A stretch of DNA of 64,000 nt, taken from NCBI GenBank assembly GCA_025201765.1, contig MU623376.1, forward strand, positions 216,031-280,030. The letters are read 5' to 3'. This DNA is from Daldinia sp. FL1419 (lineage: Eukaryota; Ascomycota; Sordariomycetes; Xylariales; Hypoxylaceae). How positions within the stretch are numbered: the first letter of the stretch is position 1; every line of letters begins with the position of its first letter. A program made the translations under genes and the position numbers. Of this stretch, positions 22,577 to 32,993 are shown piece by piece. Below the pieces are notes generated by a model. The model saw only the letters and a list, made by a program, of their open reading frames with translations. It was not told the DNA's origin and searched no databases.

Positions 22577-23632
22577 ATGCAGCTCGCTGTCTTCTCCGCT
22601 AAGCCCTACGACAAGAAATATCTCACAACCACCCGGGCGGGAGAGGTCGATGGCTCTGCGAACATCGAAGTCGTCTATCACGAGTTTGCACTATCTCTTG
22701 AGACCGTTCCCCTAGCCAAGGGCGCAAGCGCTGTCTGCGTCTTCGTAAACGACGATCTTGGTGCCCATGTTCTCGAGTCACTGCATGCGAACGGTGTTCG
22801 TGCTATATTGTTGCGCTGCGCCGGATACAATAATGTCGATTTGGAAGCTGCCCAGCGCTTAGGTCTCTTCGTCGCTAACGTGCCGTCTTACTCCCCCGAG
22901 GCCGTTGCCGAGTTCGCCGTTGCGCAGATCCAGACTCTGAACCGAAATACCCATCGTGCTTATAACCGTGTTCGCGAGGGAAATTTCAGTCTTCAGGGAT
23001 TGCTAGGACGCACTCTGAACGGAAAGACGGTGGGTGTTCTTGGGACAGGCCGTATTGGCGTCGCATTCTCCCGCATCATGTACGGTTTCGGATGTCGACT
23101 CCTAGCCTACGACGTCTTCGAGAACGACGAGTTCAAAAAATACGGCACATACACAGACCTCGACGCCCTGCTCTCCGAAAGCGACTTCGTAAGCCTACAC
23201 TGCCCCCTCACGGAAAAGACGCGGCACATCATCAACGACGAAACGCTCTCGAAGATGAAGAAAGGGGCCATGCTAGTGAACACCTCGCGAGGCGGGCTCA
23301 TCAACACCAAAGCCGTCATCGCAGCTCTGAAGAGAAAGCATCTAGGAGGCTTGGCCCTAGACGTGTACGAGGGCGAGGGGGCGCTGTTTTATAATGATCA
23401 TTCGGGACATATTATCGACGACGATGAACTCATGCGGCTAACCACCTTTCATAACGTGCTCGTGTGTGGCCATCAAGCTTTCTTTACCGAGGAAGCATTA
23501 CGCGAGATTGCCGAGGGTACGATCCGTAATCTGAGCGAGTTTCTGCATGGGAAACAGTGCAAGAACGCTCTTGTTCAAGGCCAAGTTGGGTCGTCGTTGT
23601 TCAGGAGAGATTCTGTCCCGATTCGCATCTAG
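22577..23632 (+). CDS. D-lactate dehydrogenase-like 2-hydroxyacid dehydrogenase
   Basis: Intronless, 351 residues, ATG in a good context (CACCATGC). Catalytic domain halves flank a Rossmann domain with GTGRIG at 156-161. The acidic ribose-binding residue follows in LLAYDVF (D179). The catalytic set of the family is complete: R238 in TSRGGLINT, E267 in DVYEGEG and H299 in CGHQAFFTEEAL. The segment LRCAGYNNVDLEAA is the D-LDH-type substrate loop. It is closer to the LdhA/D-lactate branch (DVYEGE, H-Q-A-F-F-T-x-E-A) than to formate or glycerate dehydrogenases. It reduces pyruvate or a related 2-ketoacid to the D-hydroxyacid with NADH, in the cytosol. Convergent with the flavin monooxygenase gene, 325 bp apart. 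Confidence 0.9.
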   Translation: MQLAVFSAKPYDKKYLTTTRAGEVDGSANIEVVYHEFALSLETVPLAKGASAVCVFVNDDLGAHVLESLHANGVRAILLRCAGYNNVDLEAAQRLGLFVANVPSYSPEAVAEFAVAQIQTLNRNTHRAYNRVREGNFSLQGLLGRTLNGKTVGVLGTGRIGVAFSRIMYGFGCRLLAYDVFENDEFKKYGTYTDLDALLSESDFVSLHCPLTEKTRHIINDETLSKMKKGAMLVNTSRGGLINTKAVIAALKRKHLGGLALDVYEGEGALFYNDHSGHIIDDDELMRLTTFHNVLVCGHQAFFTEEALREIAEGTIRNLSEFLHGKQCKNALVQGQVGSSLFRRDSVPIRI

Positions 23633-23957
23633 AAACATAAGGATTCGTGATATAGGTAGGTGTGCGTGAGTAAGTTAGATATTAAAGAAGTGCACAAGGA
23701 CATTCAGGCAAGAATAATAGTGTCAGATAGATCTTTATCAAACTTGGCGCTGTTTATTAGATCGCTAATTGTGTGAGACAAAACGCTACTAACGTGTGCA
23801 TGATACAACTACACACCCCTAGCACCTAAACCTCTAGAAGTAATGCTAATTACCCGATACTTCAACTCCTGTCAAATACGGTTATCAGCCTCGCTTTCCC
23901 ATGTATCCCATCCGCCAGGACTAGATATTTATACTATATGTATCTAGGGCCAGATTC
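23633..23957. other. intergenic between convergent genes
   Basis: 325 bp of 3' flanking DNA for two converging genes. Nothing recognised. Confidence 0.5.
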
Positions 23958-26385
23958 CTATCTTCTATAAACCCCGTTGATTGTATAATCTTTCTTGGGG
24001 CCCTTTACTGTGTACCCTAGCTTCCACTCCTTTAAGTTGACAGCATTGAAGTTGAACTCGTAATGTACGTCGTAAAGATCGTCGATGCATAGATGGCTTG
24101 CCTTGGCTAACCAACCTTTCTTTCTTGTCTCCTTTTCCTCTGCTGCAGCACCTGTCGTCATAGGAGTAGTTTCTCCCTGAGCCTCGGCCTTCCCCTCTTC
24201 AACTGGAGGCAAGAACTCTACCTCATGAAACAAATAGTCCGCACGATCTTGATCATCTGTTCGTGCAAACCACACGCTCAGTACGTCTCGCTCCTCGTCG
24301 TATCGCCATATGTAACGTCTTGTCGCGCGAAACGATATCTGCGGGTTGTCCTGCGCCGTGAATATGCCATCCTCGACGTAGAGGTACTCAAGTCCGAGAC
24401 CCGCACCCGTCTCCGAATTCGCCTTGGACACGCGAGATGAGGGAACTCCATCCTCAGTTCCTTCGCGAAGCAGGAAGCGTGCCGTGCCTGAGAACCGCCC
24501 ACTCGGATGCGACGGTAGCTTTGAAGAAAGCGTCCGCTCGAGCCGCCACTCACCGAGCAAAGAACGGAAAACGGCCCTAGCGACGAATCGACCGCGTAGG
24601 AGCCCGTCTAGTGCTGTTTCGTATGTTGCAAGTATATTCGCTTTTATATGATCAACCGTATGAGGGTTCCGTGCGGCAGCTGCGGATAGGGGGGGATATC
24701 GCGCCGGTGTCAGGATGTCCATAGACTTACCCGTGGCAAGTGGCGGGGTATCACCCAAAGGAGATGATATGGGTATGTCGAGAGCGCGTGAAAACTCCTG
24801 CATCAAGAAGGAGTAGTCGCCCATCGGGAATTGCGAAACACGCGGGTCTGTACGTAGGGCTAGAGTCCTCGCGATGGTATCGTCGTCCGCTAGAGCCTGG
24901 AGGAAGGCTGGGGTCTGAGACTGAGGATTGTTTGATGACCATAGGCGTGCGATGAATCGGGCTTGCATCTCCATCACGCCCCAGTACGGCGAACGGTACA
25001 ACCCTACAAAGCCTAGAGTAGGAAGCGATGGGTGATGCGTTCCATGAAAGGCGAGCGCGACGGGTAGATTGGGATGCGCAGGGGAGTGCGAGATGGTCTC
25101 AAGAACGGATGACGAGAGGAATGAGAGTGATGGAGAAGGATCGAAACCAGTTGCCAAGACCACGGCAGCGATATCAGATATTTGTTCGTTCGTTGGGGAG
25201 AGCGTAGCAACGTTTCCATCAAGAGATGATAATTTACCATTGCTGACTTTGATGAACCCTGACCGCACGAAGTTTGTATAATACGAACTCATAGCTACGA
25301 AAGGCGGTTCATCGAGTAGATCACCATCAATCCTAATCTTCGGCGAGAACTCGGCCTGGTTTGTGCCCAGGACGGACTGGCAGATCGAGTTCAACGCATG
25401 CGCCGCTTCAACGCTTATATGCCCTTGGCTATTTGTTAGAGGATGTGGTCTATTAGCCAAGTTATACGAAGGTAAGTCGCATGGCAAAAACGGTGGTGCT
25501 GATGCGGCTGGCTGTTTATCTGGTTACTATTTTGCACGGGTCCGCATTGTCTCAAGGCGTAGGAACATTTGCCTACCTTTGGAGATGTAAATAATGGGAA
25601 GACCCATGAAGGTCGCTGCGCTACATGGTGTATGGAATAATTTTCAGGATTTTCTATGATCTTTTTTCCTGGTGAGTAGGTGACGGATGATAGATGTGTG
25701 GCGATAGTCGCAGCCGTCTCGATCCCGGACATTTGCCCGCCGACGACAAGAATCTTACCGCCACAGCGATTGGAACTTCCTAGGAGGCCATTAAGATCTC
25801 GGTACTTGCTGCTATGAATGATAGGTATAGTTGTCTCTTTTGGTATATGGTCTGGCCATATTGGCTTTCCGAAGAACCCCGTGCTAACAAGCAAGTAATC
25901 GAACGTTAACTTCTCAGATTTTCCGTTCGACTCTATCTGCACTTTCCACGAGCTGTCGCCTTGTAATTCAGCTGTCACAACTTTATGGCCGAGCCGTATA
26001 TCAGCACCGCTGTATTCATTAATATATCTTTCTAGGTATTGACCGACTTGCCATGCCTTGGGAAATTGCGGATCCGAGCTCTGCCATGAGAAATCGCTAA
26101 ACTGTACAGTATGTCTGCTCTGGTTGGTTACCATGAGAGGATGAACGAGACCACTAGCATCGTATTTCCTTGTAGGCCATAGTCCGCCGATTCGGGACTG
26201 GGAGTCGAAGATGGTGACCTTAAACGAACCCTCCGTTGTATCATATAGTAAGGTCTTGGCTGCTACAAGACCGGAAGGGCCAGCACCTAGTTCCTATGTG
26301 AGCGAATCACAACCCGAGGTATGAAGGTGAGGGTGACTGAATAAGAACCCGGTGTCTTACCAACGATACACACGGTCTTGGTCAT
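23958..26385 (-). CDS. flavin monooxygenase fused to a DUF6314-like domain
   Basis: Three exons: 26385-26361, 26286-25577 and 25511-23958. Product 762 residues. The first exon codes only MTKTVCIV and one base, so the FAD-binding GAGPSG is split by the intron. FAD motif: VCIVGAGPSGLVAAKTL. Next come IGGLW, YLERY, VSTGFFGKPIWP and IIHSSKYRD (the H-S-x-x-Y region of FMO/BVMO enzymes). The NADPH Rossmann motif is ILVVGGQMSGIETA, and VLATGFDPSPS is the distal ATG motif. From about residue 590 a second module starts (GEWRLERTLSS, GRFSGTARFLLR, YLYVEDGIFTA, RYIWRYDE, KASHLCIDDLYDV, VKGPKKDYTINGVY). It matches what I know as DUF6314, a small beta-barrel of unknown function. An upstream in-frame extension to 26499 begins at another ATG, and I consider it 5' leader. 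It oxidises an unknown soft nucleophile or ketone. Confidence 0.87.
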
Positions 26386-28525
26386 GATCCGGGTCCGAAC
26401 CAGGGTCCGGGAAGTACGGTGGAATCGAACGAGGATTGTTGACGGTCCGGTCCGGAAAGATGATCGGAATGAATGGACGCAATAGATTGGAGTTGCCAAA
26501 ATCTTAGGATGGACATGTGACCCTATTTTTAATTCTTCTTATTTTCTTCACCTTTTAATAATAAATAATTTTAATAAACCGCTCCAGTCAACCCTAGATT
26601 GATCGCGACGAGAAACGAAAATTGTTGAGCTAATAGATAATTATCCACTCAGATGAATATTGCGTCACTGTCACTTATGTAGGTACCTGAGGTACCTTCT
26701 ACGTAGATAAACGAATGGACTCATCCCGCTAGGTAGATCGATCTAATTATAAGATACATCTTACCTACCTAGGTACCTACTTCCATAGGACCTACTATGT
26801 ATGTACCTGCTTAAGTAATAGGCGTGGCGCATTAATAAAACGCCGATCGCCGGCGTAAATGTAAACCTCAGCCTCAAGATGTTATCGTAAATTTCCTTCA
26901 AATTCATGTATTTCTTAAGCACTTTATTTACTTACTAGCAGTTTATTCGCCCGATATTCCCAAGGTGCCTACGATTTGCTGGGCCAATTGCGATTCGTTA
27001 TGAGCACAAGAGCTTCGGTTTTCTATTTTCACTGCAACTTTCCGCGACAGACCTATCGCATTTTCGGCTACCTACTGCACGTCCAAGACCGGGCATCGGA
27101 CCTGACTCGAAATTCCCTCTGATGTTTCCGCCAAGGGAGCAAAAAAAAAAAAGAAAATATGTGAACCTTGAATACATTTATACCCGTCCATTCTACATAA
27201 TCGCCTGCATATTTGTCGTAGCATCCTCCCCTCATATCAGCATCCAGCTTGGAGCCCGCCCCAGTGCCATGATATATTGCGCCAGGTATCCGAACAATAC
27301 CGGAATGGTGCATGGGAATAAAGCAAGTACCCGTCCAACTAGCATCAAAACCATAAGTAAGGTAGTATTCGAATTCCGCGTGAACTTCCGATACTCGCAG
27401 GGTATGCGCCATACAAGGAACAATCCTTTCGATCGTGGCAATTTCCTTTCATCTGCCAAAGCAAGCCATCATCATTTCTCATATAGAATTCTCGTTATGT
27501 ATGGAGCATGCACGGGGTGGTCGAATAATTTCGTATACCCTAATTAATTTGCAGGATTTGGGAGCCTTGTCATACGCGTTGCCTTAAAACTTATCATCCC
27601 TTAAGATCAAGTACATGAGTTAACGTAGTTTAGTGTTTAGCTCGAGATGTCGAGACACTCGGTATCCCGAAACCGTTGGTCCCTCCCCCTTTTCAAAATT
27701 TACAGATTAGGGGATTGCCGGGGTCGAGCAATTAGAACTCGCAAACCTCGTATGATAGAGTAGTCCTCCATACTTTTTGTAAGGATCGCACGTGGAAAGC
27801 AAACTGTATAAACTAGCCTACCTTCACTTCTCTTTCAGCTTTCCAGTACACCATCTTTTTCGGACCTATACCTTAGGCAATCCATTATTAATTCTATGTT
27901 ACGAGCCCATCATCTATGATACCAAAACCGAGCGGCCGGGTGGGAAGTTGCGTCAATCCAGATTTGTACTACAGTGGATATGCCTGAAATGTGAGAAGCA
28001 TGGTAAATCCAAGGACAAGGACAACATTGGTATTGTGTAGTCGGATAAAGCATGCCAGACTTACACAAAGGTGCATCAGCTCTAAATTAATATACCCGTA
28101 CAGCAAGAGCCTTGCTCAGGGGACCGGAGGATTGGCACGAATGACGCGGTATTCGGTGGATCAAATACCTTAGATGTAAGTGATAATTATATTAATGTCA
28201 TACATCCAAAGCAGAACAACGTAGGATCGGGTGTCAAATGATTTCGAAAATCCGCAGTGCGAGGCAAGAAATAAAAGATAAAAGATGAAACAAAATAATT
28301 GAGACACAAGTGACGTACCGACTGTCTACCTGTCTCACCCTTTTCGGGTCATATTTACTATGGTGAAATCGGAAGTTCCTTTGAAGCCGGTGATTCTTTA
28401 ATCATGAATGATTCGAAAATTTTGAGATTTGTAAGACATGCAGTGATTGATCTAAGCTAAATGGCTACCCCAACCGTCCAAGACTGCTCTCAACAAGCAC
28501 CTAGTACTAATTAGGTACGAATAAC

Positions 28526-28551
28526 TAGGTAGGTACCTAGGTACCTACCTA
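28526..28551. repeat. 26-bp perfect palindrome of the TACCTAGGTA type
   Basis: The 26 bases read identically on both strands and combine AGGTAGGTACC, TAGG and TACC words. It belongs to the dispersed motif seen all over the intergenic DNA of this window. Confidence 0.9.
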
Positions 28552-28670
28552 ATAGTAATTCGGCACAAGCTTTCCCCCGACAATCCCGCTAGAGGTACAG
28601 GTAATGGATCTCACTGGAGGGGGTTTGGCCAGTGGGTTTGGTGGGGTAAACCAAAGCGAGCTTTCCTTTT

Positions 28671-28730
28671 GAGCGAGCTAACCCCCGCCATTCAACTAGG
28701 TTAGATCCTTCGACGCGGGGAAGCTCGCTC
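28671..28730. repeat. GC-rich imperfect hairpin
   Basis: GAGCGAGCTAACCCCCGC at 28671-28688 pairs with GCGGGGAAGCTCGCTC at 28715-28730, with one bulge and a mismatch. A loop of about 26 bases separates the arms. Another GCGAGCTTTCC word lies just upstream (about 28656). It could be a remnant of a small mobile element. Confidence 0.6.
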
Positions 28731-29770
28731 GCCTACTCAAGTCGGTAAAGCTAGCGTAGTAAGAGACGACAAGGATGTGGGGTCGAAGATATGTCCAGAC
28801 GACTTATAATAGCTGGGAAAGAAGATATAAATGAGAGTTTACTGGACCTAATGGACCCATAGGAGACGCAAAAAATCCGGTGGATCCGAATGACGACGTA
28901 ATTGACCGAAAATGCAACTTCAAGTCTTCTTATTTTTGATATTTTAGCTCTTCTCTTGATCAACACCCCCGATTATTTTTAATCCCGATTTCCACAGCAT
29001 TTATAACTACTTTACACCGAATTCAATTCAAGTAATTATTCCCTCAGGAATGGAGTAGTGAGGAAACAGGGTTGATTTAGCTTACAGCTAGTCTTGAAAA
29101 ATCTTTTCCCCAGGTCATCTTCCTTTTGGTAAGCCGGCGGTGAAAACGGAGATTAGGTACCTACGTATGACGCGTGACCCCCCTTGTTTGATATGGGGCT
29201 CTCCCATATCGTGTCTGCCATGTCGTAGACATTGAGCTGGACTGGAGGTTGTACGGATACAGGCTAGCTTCGTGACCCATGCGGCTGAAGGATCCGAGAC
29301 GAAATATTTCCCCCAAAATGCGGAACAAAAAAGAAAAACAAATCATTAAAATAATTTTGGGATATATATTTTCAAGTAGAAGAACTTCATCGTGCAACAA
29401 TATAATAGGACCCAATATCTCTATCGACCCGGCTTAGGCTTATCTAGTTCTGAGATATAGTATAGGTACGATATATCTCATTGCCTCTTACCTTTATGTA
29501 CTCCTAGCGGGCTTGAAATCGCAATACGTATGGACGTACTAACCCCCCGTCTATTAGTGTTCTTATCGGCGTAACCCTTATTAGTTAAGATGCATCACAA
29601 GGGTCCTACGCCGCATCTTGGCCTTGGTCACAGTAGCCCTTGTGGCACTTCGTCAGTAGAATGTTGGCATGGTTGCATTTCTAGAACTAGCCGTCGTTCC
29701 ACTAGAAGAATCCACTAACGTTCTCTCGTCTTAAGGCTATTATATTGAACATATAAGATGGATTTCTAGA

Positions 29771-30095
29771 CAGCGACTTCGTCAGTTCAAGTCAGGTCAG
29801 GCTTCCTGGAATTTAAGGCTTACCTGGCCATATCGTGAACCTGGCCTGGGGCATTAACCTTATCGAAACCCTGATAAATGCCAGAATTTGAAAATATAAT
29901 ATGCTACCGATGAAGCAAACAGATTAACTAATTAGAAGTCGTATCCCTCGAATGCATATCGAGGTGGGGTTTGAATAGCCTCAAATTGTTGTCAGATAAA
30001 AAATTTTCAAGCCTAACCTGGGTAGATATTGTAAAAATTAGACCTGTGCAGGCTAGGTCAGGTCAGGCTTTTTAACTGGCCTGACGAAGTCGCTG
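29771..30095. mobile_element. hAT-like MITE, 325 bp
   Basis: Fifteen-base perfect terminal inverted repeats: CAGCGACTTCGTCAG at 29771-29785 and its reverse complement at 30081-30095. CAGCG fits the hAT terminus rule. It is flanked by an 8-bp duplication, tttctaga at 29763-29770 and tttctagt at 30096-30103 (7 of 8). Subterminal copies of GTCAGGTCAGGC occur at the left and at the right (direct or inverted), as hAT elements have. There is no coding sequence. It must be mobilised by a transposase elsewhere. Not A+T-saturated, so it escaped heavy RIP, which is expected for elements below the RIP length limit. Confidence 0.88.
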
Positions 30096-30103
30096 TTTCT
30101 AGT

Positions 30104-31229
30104 GTCCATTTGTACTAAACCCGCTTGACAGGATGGCGAATCTTCTAACGTTACGTTTTTGTGTATATAAGATATGGTCGCCAGGATAACGTGTCACCAC
30201 ATTACATTGGACGAGTCTTGATGTCCAAGGTATACATAACATATCACATTTTCGTCACATACTTCGTCGTTCACCTTGGCATTTTAATTCCACGTGCGGA
30301 TTTAACTAAGCCAATAAACTAATGGGATGCCGAATTGAAATCTAGGAATAGGTACCTATATATAGTGTAGATACATCGTAGTAGATGCACGGTACTGCAG
30401 GTTCACTATCAGGGCAGGTAGAATTTATATTAATAATTTCTTATCTCTAAGCCGCACTCATATTAAACACCTAAGAATTCTCGTCGCCGATTTTACCATT
30501 TAATTACAGGTACTTAACTTACATAAGGTATGTGCATGTATGCAAACCTACCCTTCGTTGCTTCCCTCAGGTAGCTAGCTACCTCATACCCGTACTCCCC
30601 CCTCCTCTTCCTAAAAAGAATCCCTCCCATGTCCTCTCTCCATTTAACAAAATGCCGATCCTCCTCATTCTCCCCCCTGTTCCCCGTAGGTACTACATCC
30701 CATTCGTCAACCTGCAACTGGATTAGCCATTTCCCCTTTGGACGCTATAACTCGGCTTAATAACGCCTCCCGCATGTTGTGCAAAACGCCTACTTCTTTA
30801 GTGGCCAACCTTTTCTATTCACATCCACCTCTATCAACATTTACACTTACACCTACATAATCCTATACCACATATCTTTGTATAATACAATGTGTTAGGC
30901 GCTCCCTTCACACATACCCTCATATATCTCCCGCTCCCTTCTTTCGCCTCATCTCATTGATACCCACTCGGTTATTTTTGGGTTTCCCTACTTTCTTAGA
31001 TTGGTTAATCTCGTTGGTTAACCTCCATCATCGCTAGTATTTGAGCTCGATTGATCGCTCGTCTTGATCGAGAAATTCTAGCATCCTTCAGTTCAAGTAG
31101 TCGACGGGTGATATACTTTGCGCTGGTCTAATATCTTCTAAAAGCGCTACTTGAATTACACCACCAATTAGACTTTTCAATAGTGTATTTCTTTTCAGTA
31201 ACTATAGTGGGTAACCTCAGAATATCATC
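30104..31229. other. intergenic, promoter side of the permease
   Basis: About 1.1 kb upstream of the Dal5-type permease. It is pyrimidine-rich near 30880-31000 (CT-rich promoter-like DNA). No gene seen. Confidence 0.45.
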
Positions 31230-32993
31230 ATGAGCGACATCGAAAAACATTCACGTCAGGATTCTCAAGACGAAGGGCAAGGCGGGACTCTCAACAGACT
31301 TCCACCCGATCCCGATGCTCATCTTAGCCAAGAAGAGAAAGATAAGATTGTAAGTATTAACGCTGTAGCGCGGCCTTGTTGCGCTTATTATATTTGTGCG
31401 GAGGGCTTCGAGGCTGACCATGATATTAGGATCGTAGGCTGGTTTGGAGGTTGGACTGGATACTAATACCCTGGGTATGTTGACGATCATGCGGCAGCCC
31501 GGCGATTCGTAGGTCTCGTGTAACTAACATATCTCTACCCAGCTCTGTATTCTTTATTTACTTGCCTTCTTGGATCGAACCAATATTGGCAATGCCAAGG
31601 TTGCGCATCTTACCGACGACTTGCATTTGACAGTACCAGAGGAGTATAATTTGACCCTTACTATTTTCTTCATTTCGTATTCGGTTTTCGAGCCGGTGAC
31701 GAATGTCATGCTTAAGAAACTGCGGCCGTCCGTGTTCATTCCAATTATCATGTAAGTTGCACCCGTGGTTCCTTCCGGGTCCCGGCCTGATGGCAAGCTA
31801 ATGCCGTGATACCACAGGATACTATGGGGTGCTTCCATGCTTGGTATGGGCTTCGTTTATAATTTCTCTGGCCTTATGGCTGCCCGTTGGTTTCTTGGCC
31901 TAGCTGAGGCCGGCCTCTTCCCAGGGATTAATTATTATTTATCGTGTTGGTACAAACGTTCTGAGTTTGGCGTCCGTGCGGTAAGTCGAACTCCTTGTAT
32001 CTTGCTCTCCGTGTTGCTAAACTGTCGAAGGCTATATTCTTCTCTGCAGCTGCTATCTCCGGTTCCTTTGGCGGACTCCTCGCGGCTGCGATAGAACTAA
32101 TGGATGGTATTGGTGGCCGACCTGGATGGGCATGGATATTTATTTTGGAAGGTTTACTTACGATTGTGTTTGGTGCTGCATCTTTCTGGATGGTACACGA
32201 CTTTCCTGATCAAGCTCGATTCCTTTCAGAAGACGACCGTACCCGCGTGGTTCGCCGACTCAAACTAGATCAACAGTCCTCAGCCGAGCATGAGGAATGG
32301 AATATGAGTCATCTCATCGCTGGTCTTAAGGACTGGAAAATGTGGCTAGGTATGGTTATTTATATGGGTTGCGACATGCCCCTTTACGCCTTTTCACTCT
32401 TCTTGCCAAGCATTATTCAGGAGTTGGGCTGGAGCACAAGCACCGTTCGATCGCAGCTGCTAAGTGTTCCACCTTATGCCGCCGCCGCCGTACTCACCGT
32501 CATAATTGGGTTTATCGCGGACCGAACCCGTCAGCGTGGCCTGTGCAACATCTTCGTCAGCCTCATTGGTATTGCTGGGTTTCTGATGCTTCTCGCATCT
32601 ACGGACCCAAGAGTTAAGTACGCTGGAACCTTCCTCGGAGCCCTAGGTATCTACCCTTGCATCTCGAACACAATTAGTTGGATGGCAAACAATATCGAGG
32701 GTGTGTATAAGCGAGGTGTTGTACTTGGCTTCGTGATTGGTTGGGGTAACTTAAACGGCATCGTCAGCTCCAACATTTACTTCAGTGCGCCCAGATACCT
32801 CGAGGGCCATGGTGTCATGGTTGCTTATATGGCACTGTTTCTATTCGGCGGCAGTACGTTGATGACGATATTACTACGCATAGAGAACCGCAAGAGGCAG
32901 CAAGGGAAGCGTGACTACTTAATCGAGGGGAAGAGCCCGAAGGAGATCGAGGCATTGGGTGATAACAAGCCTGACTTCTTGTACACGGTTTAG
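31230..32993 (+). CDS. MFS anion:cation symporter (Dal5/allantoate permease family)
   Basis: Five exons: 31230-31349, 31430-31474, 31543-31751, 31818-31980 and 32031-32993. Product 499 residues. Exon 2 has 45 nt. The soluble N-terminus (MSDIEKHS...) is followed by DRRLVWRLDW and LLAFLDRTNIGNAKV, the hallmark of TM1 and the following loop in this family. Other blocks are ARWFLGLAEAGLFPGINYYLSCWYKRSEFGVR (TM4-5, the R-x-x-L-G-x-x-E-A-G-x-x-P-G motif), GWAWIFILEG, and in the C-terminal half IADRTRQRG and ISWMANNIEG-KRGVVLG. The last residues (KPDFLYTV) are the D-x-x-F-R-Y-x-L-like end typical of the family. It imports small organic anions such as allantoate, nicotinate or related vitamins by proton symport at the plasma membrane. 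The substrate is not deducible. Confidence 0.9.

Larger units (their letters stand above)
26386..29762. other. long intergenic region
   Basis: 3.4 kb without a supportable gene. It contains several copies of the TACCTAGGTA palindrome (26680-26800 and 28526-28551) and a hairpin at 28671-28730. A minus-strand open stretch at 27068-27412 (114 codons) has no recognisable motif and overlaps another on the plus strand. Confidence 0.5.

Noticed and set aside
26386..26499. In-frame ATG at 26499 giving a 38-residue leader to the monooxygenase
   Set aside because: Basic leader could suggest mitochondrial import, but most flavin monooxygenases of this family begin at the FAD motif, so I use 26385. RNA data would decide.
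27068..27412. 114-codon minus-strand open stretch
   Set aside because: It overlaps other open frames on both strands, has no recognised domain and contains homopolymer-derived residues.
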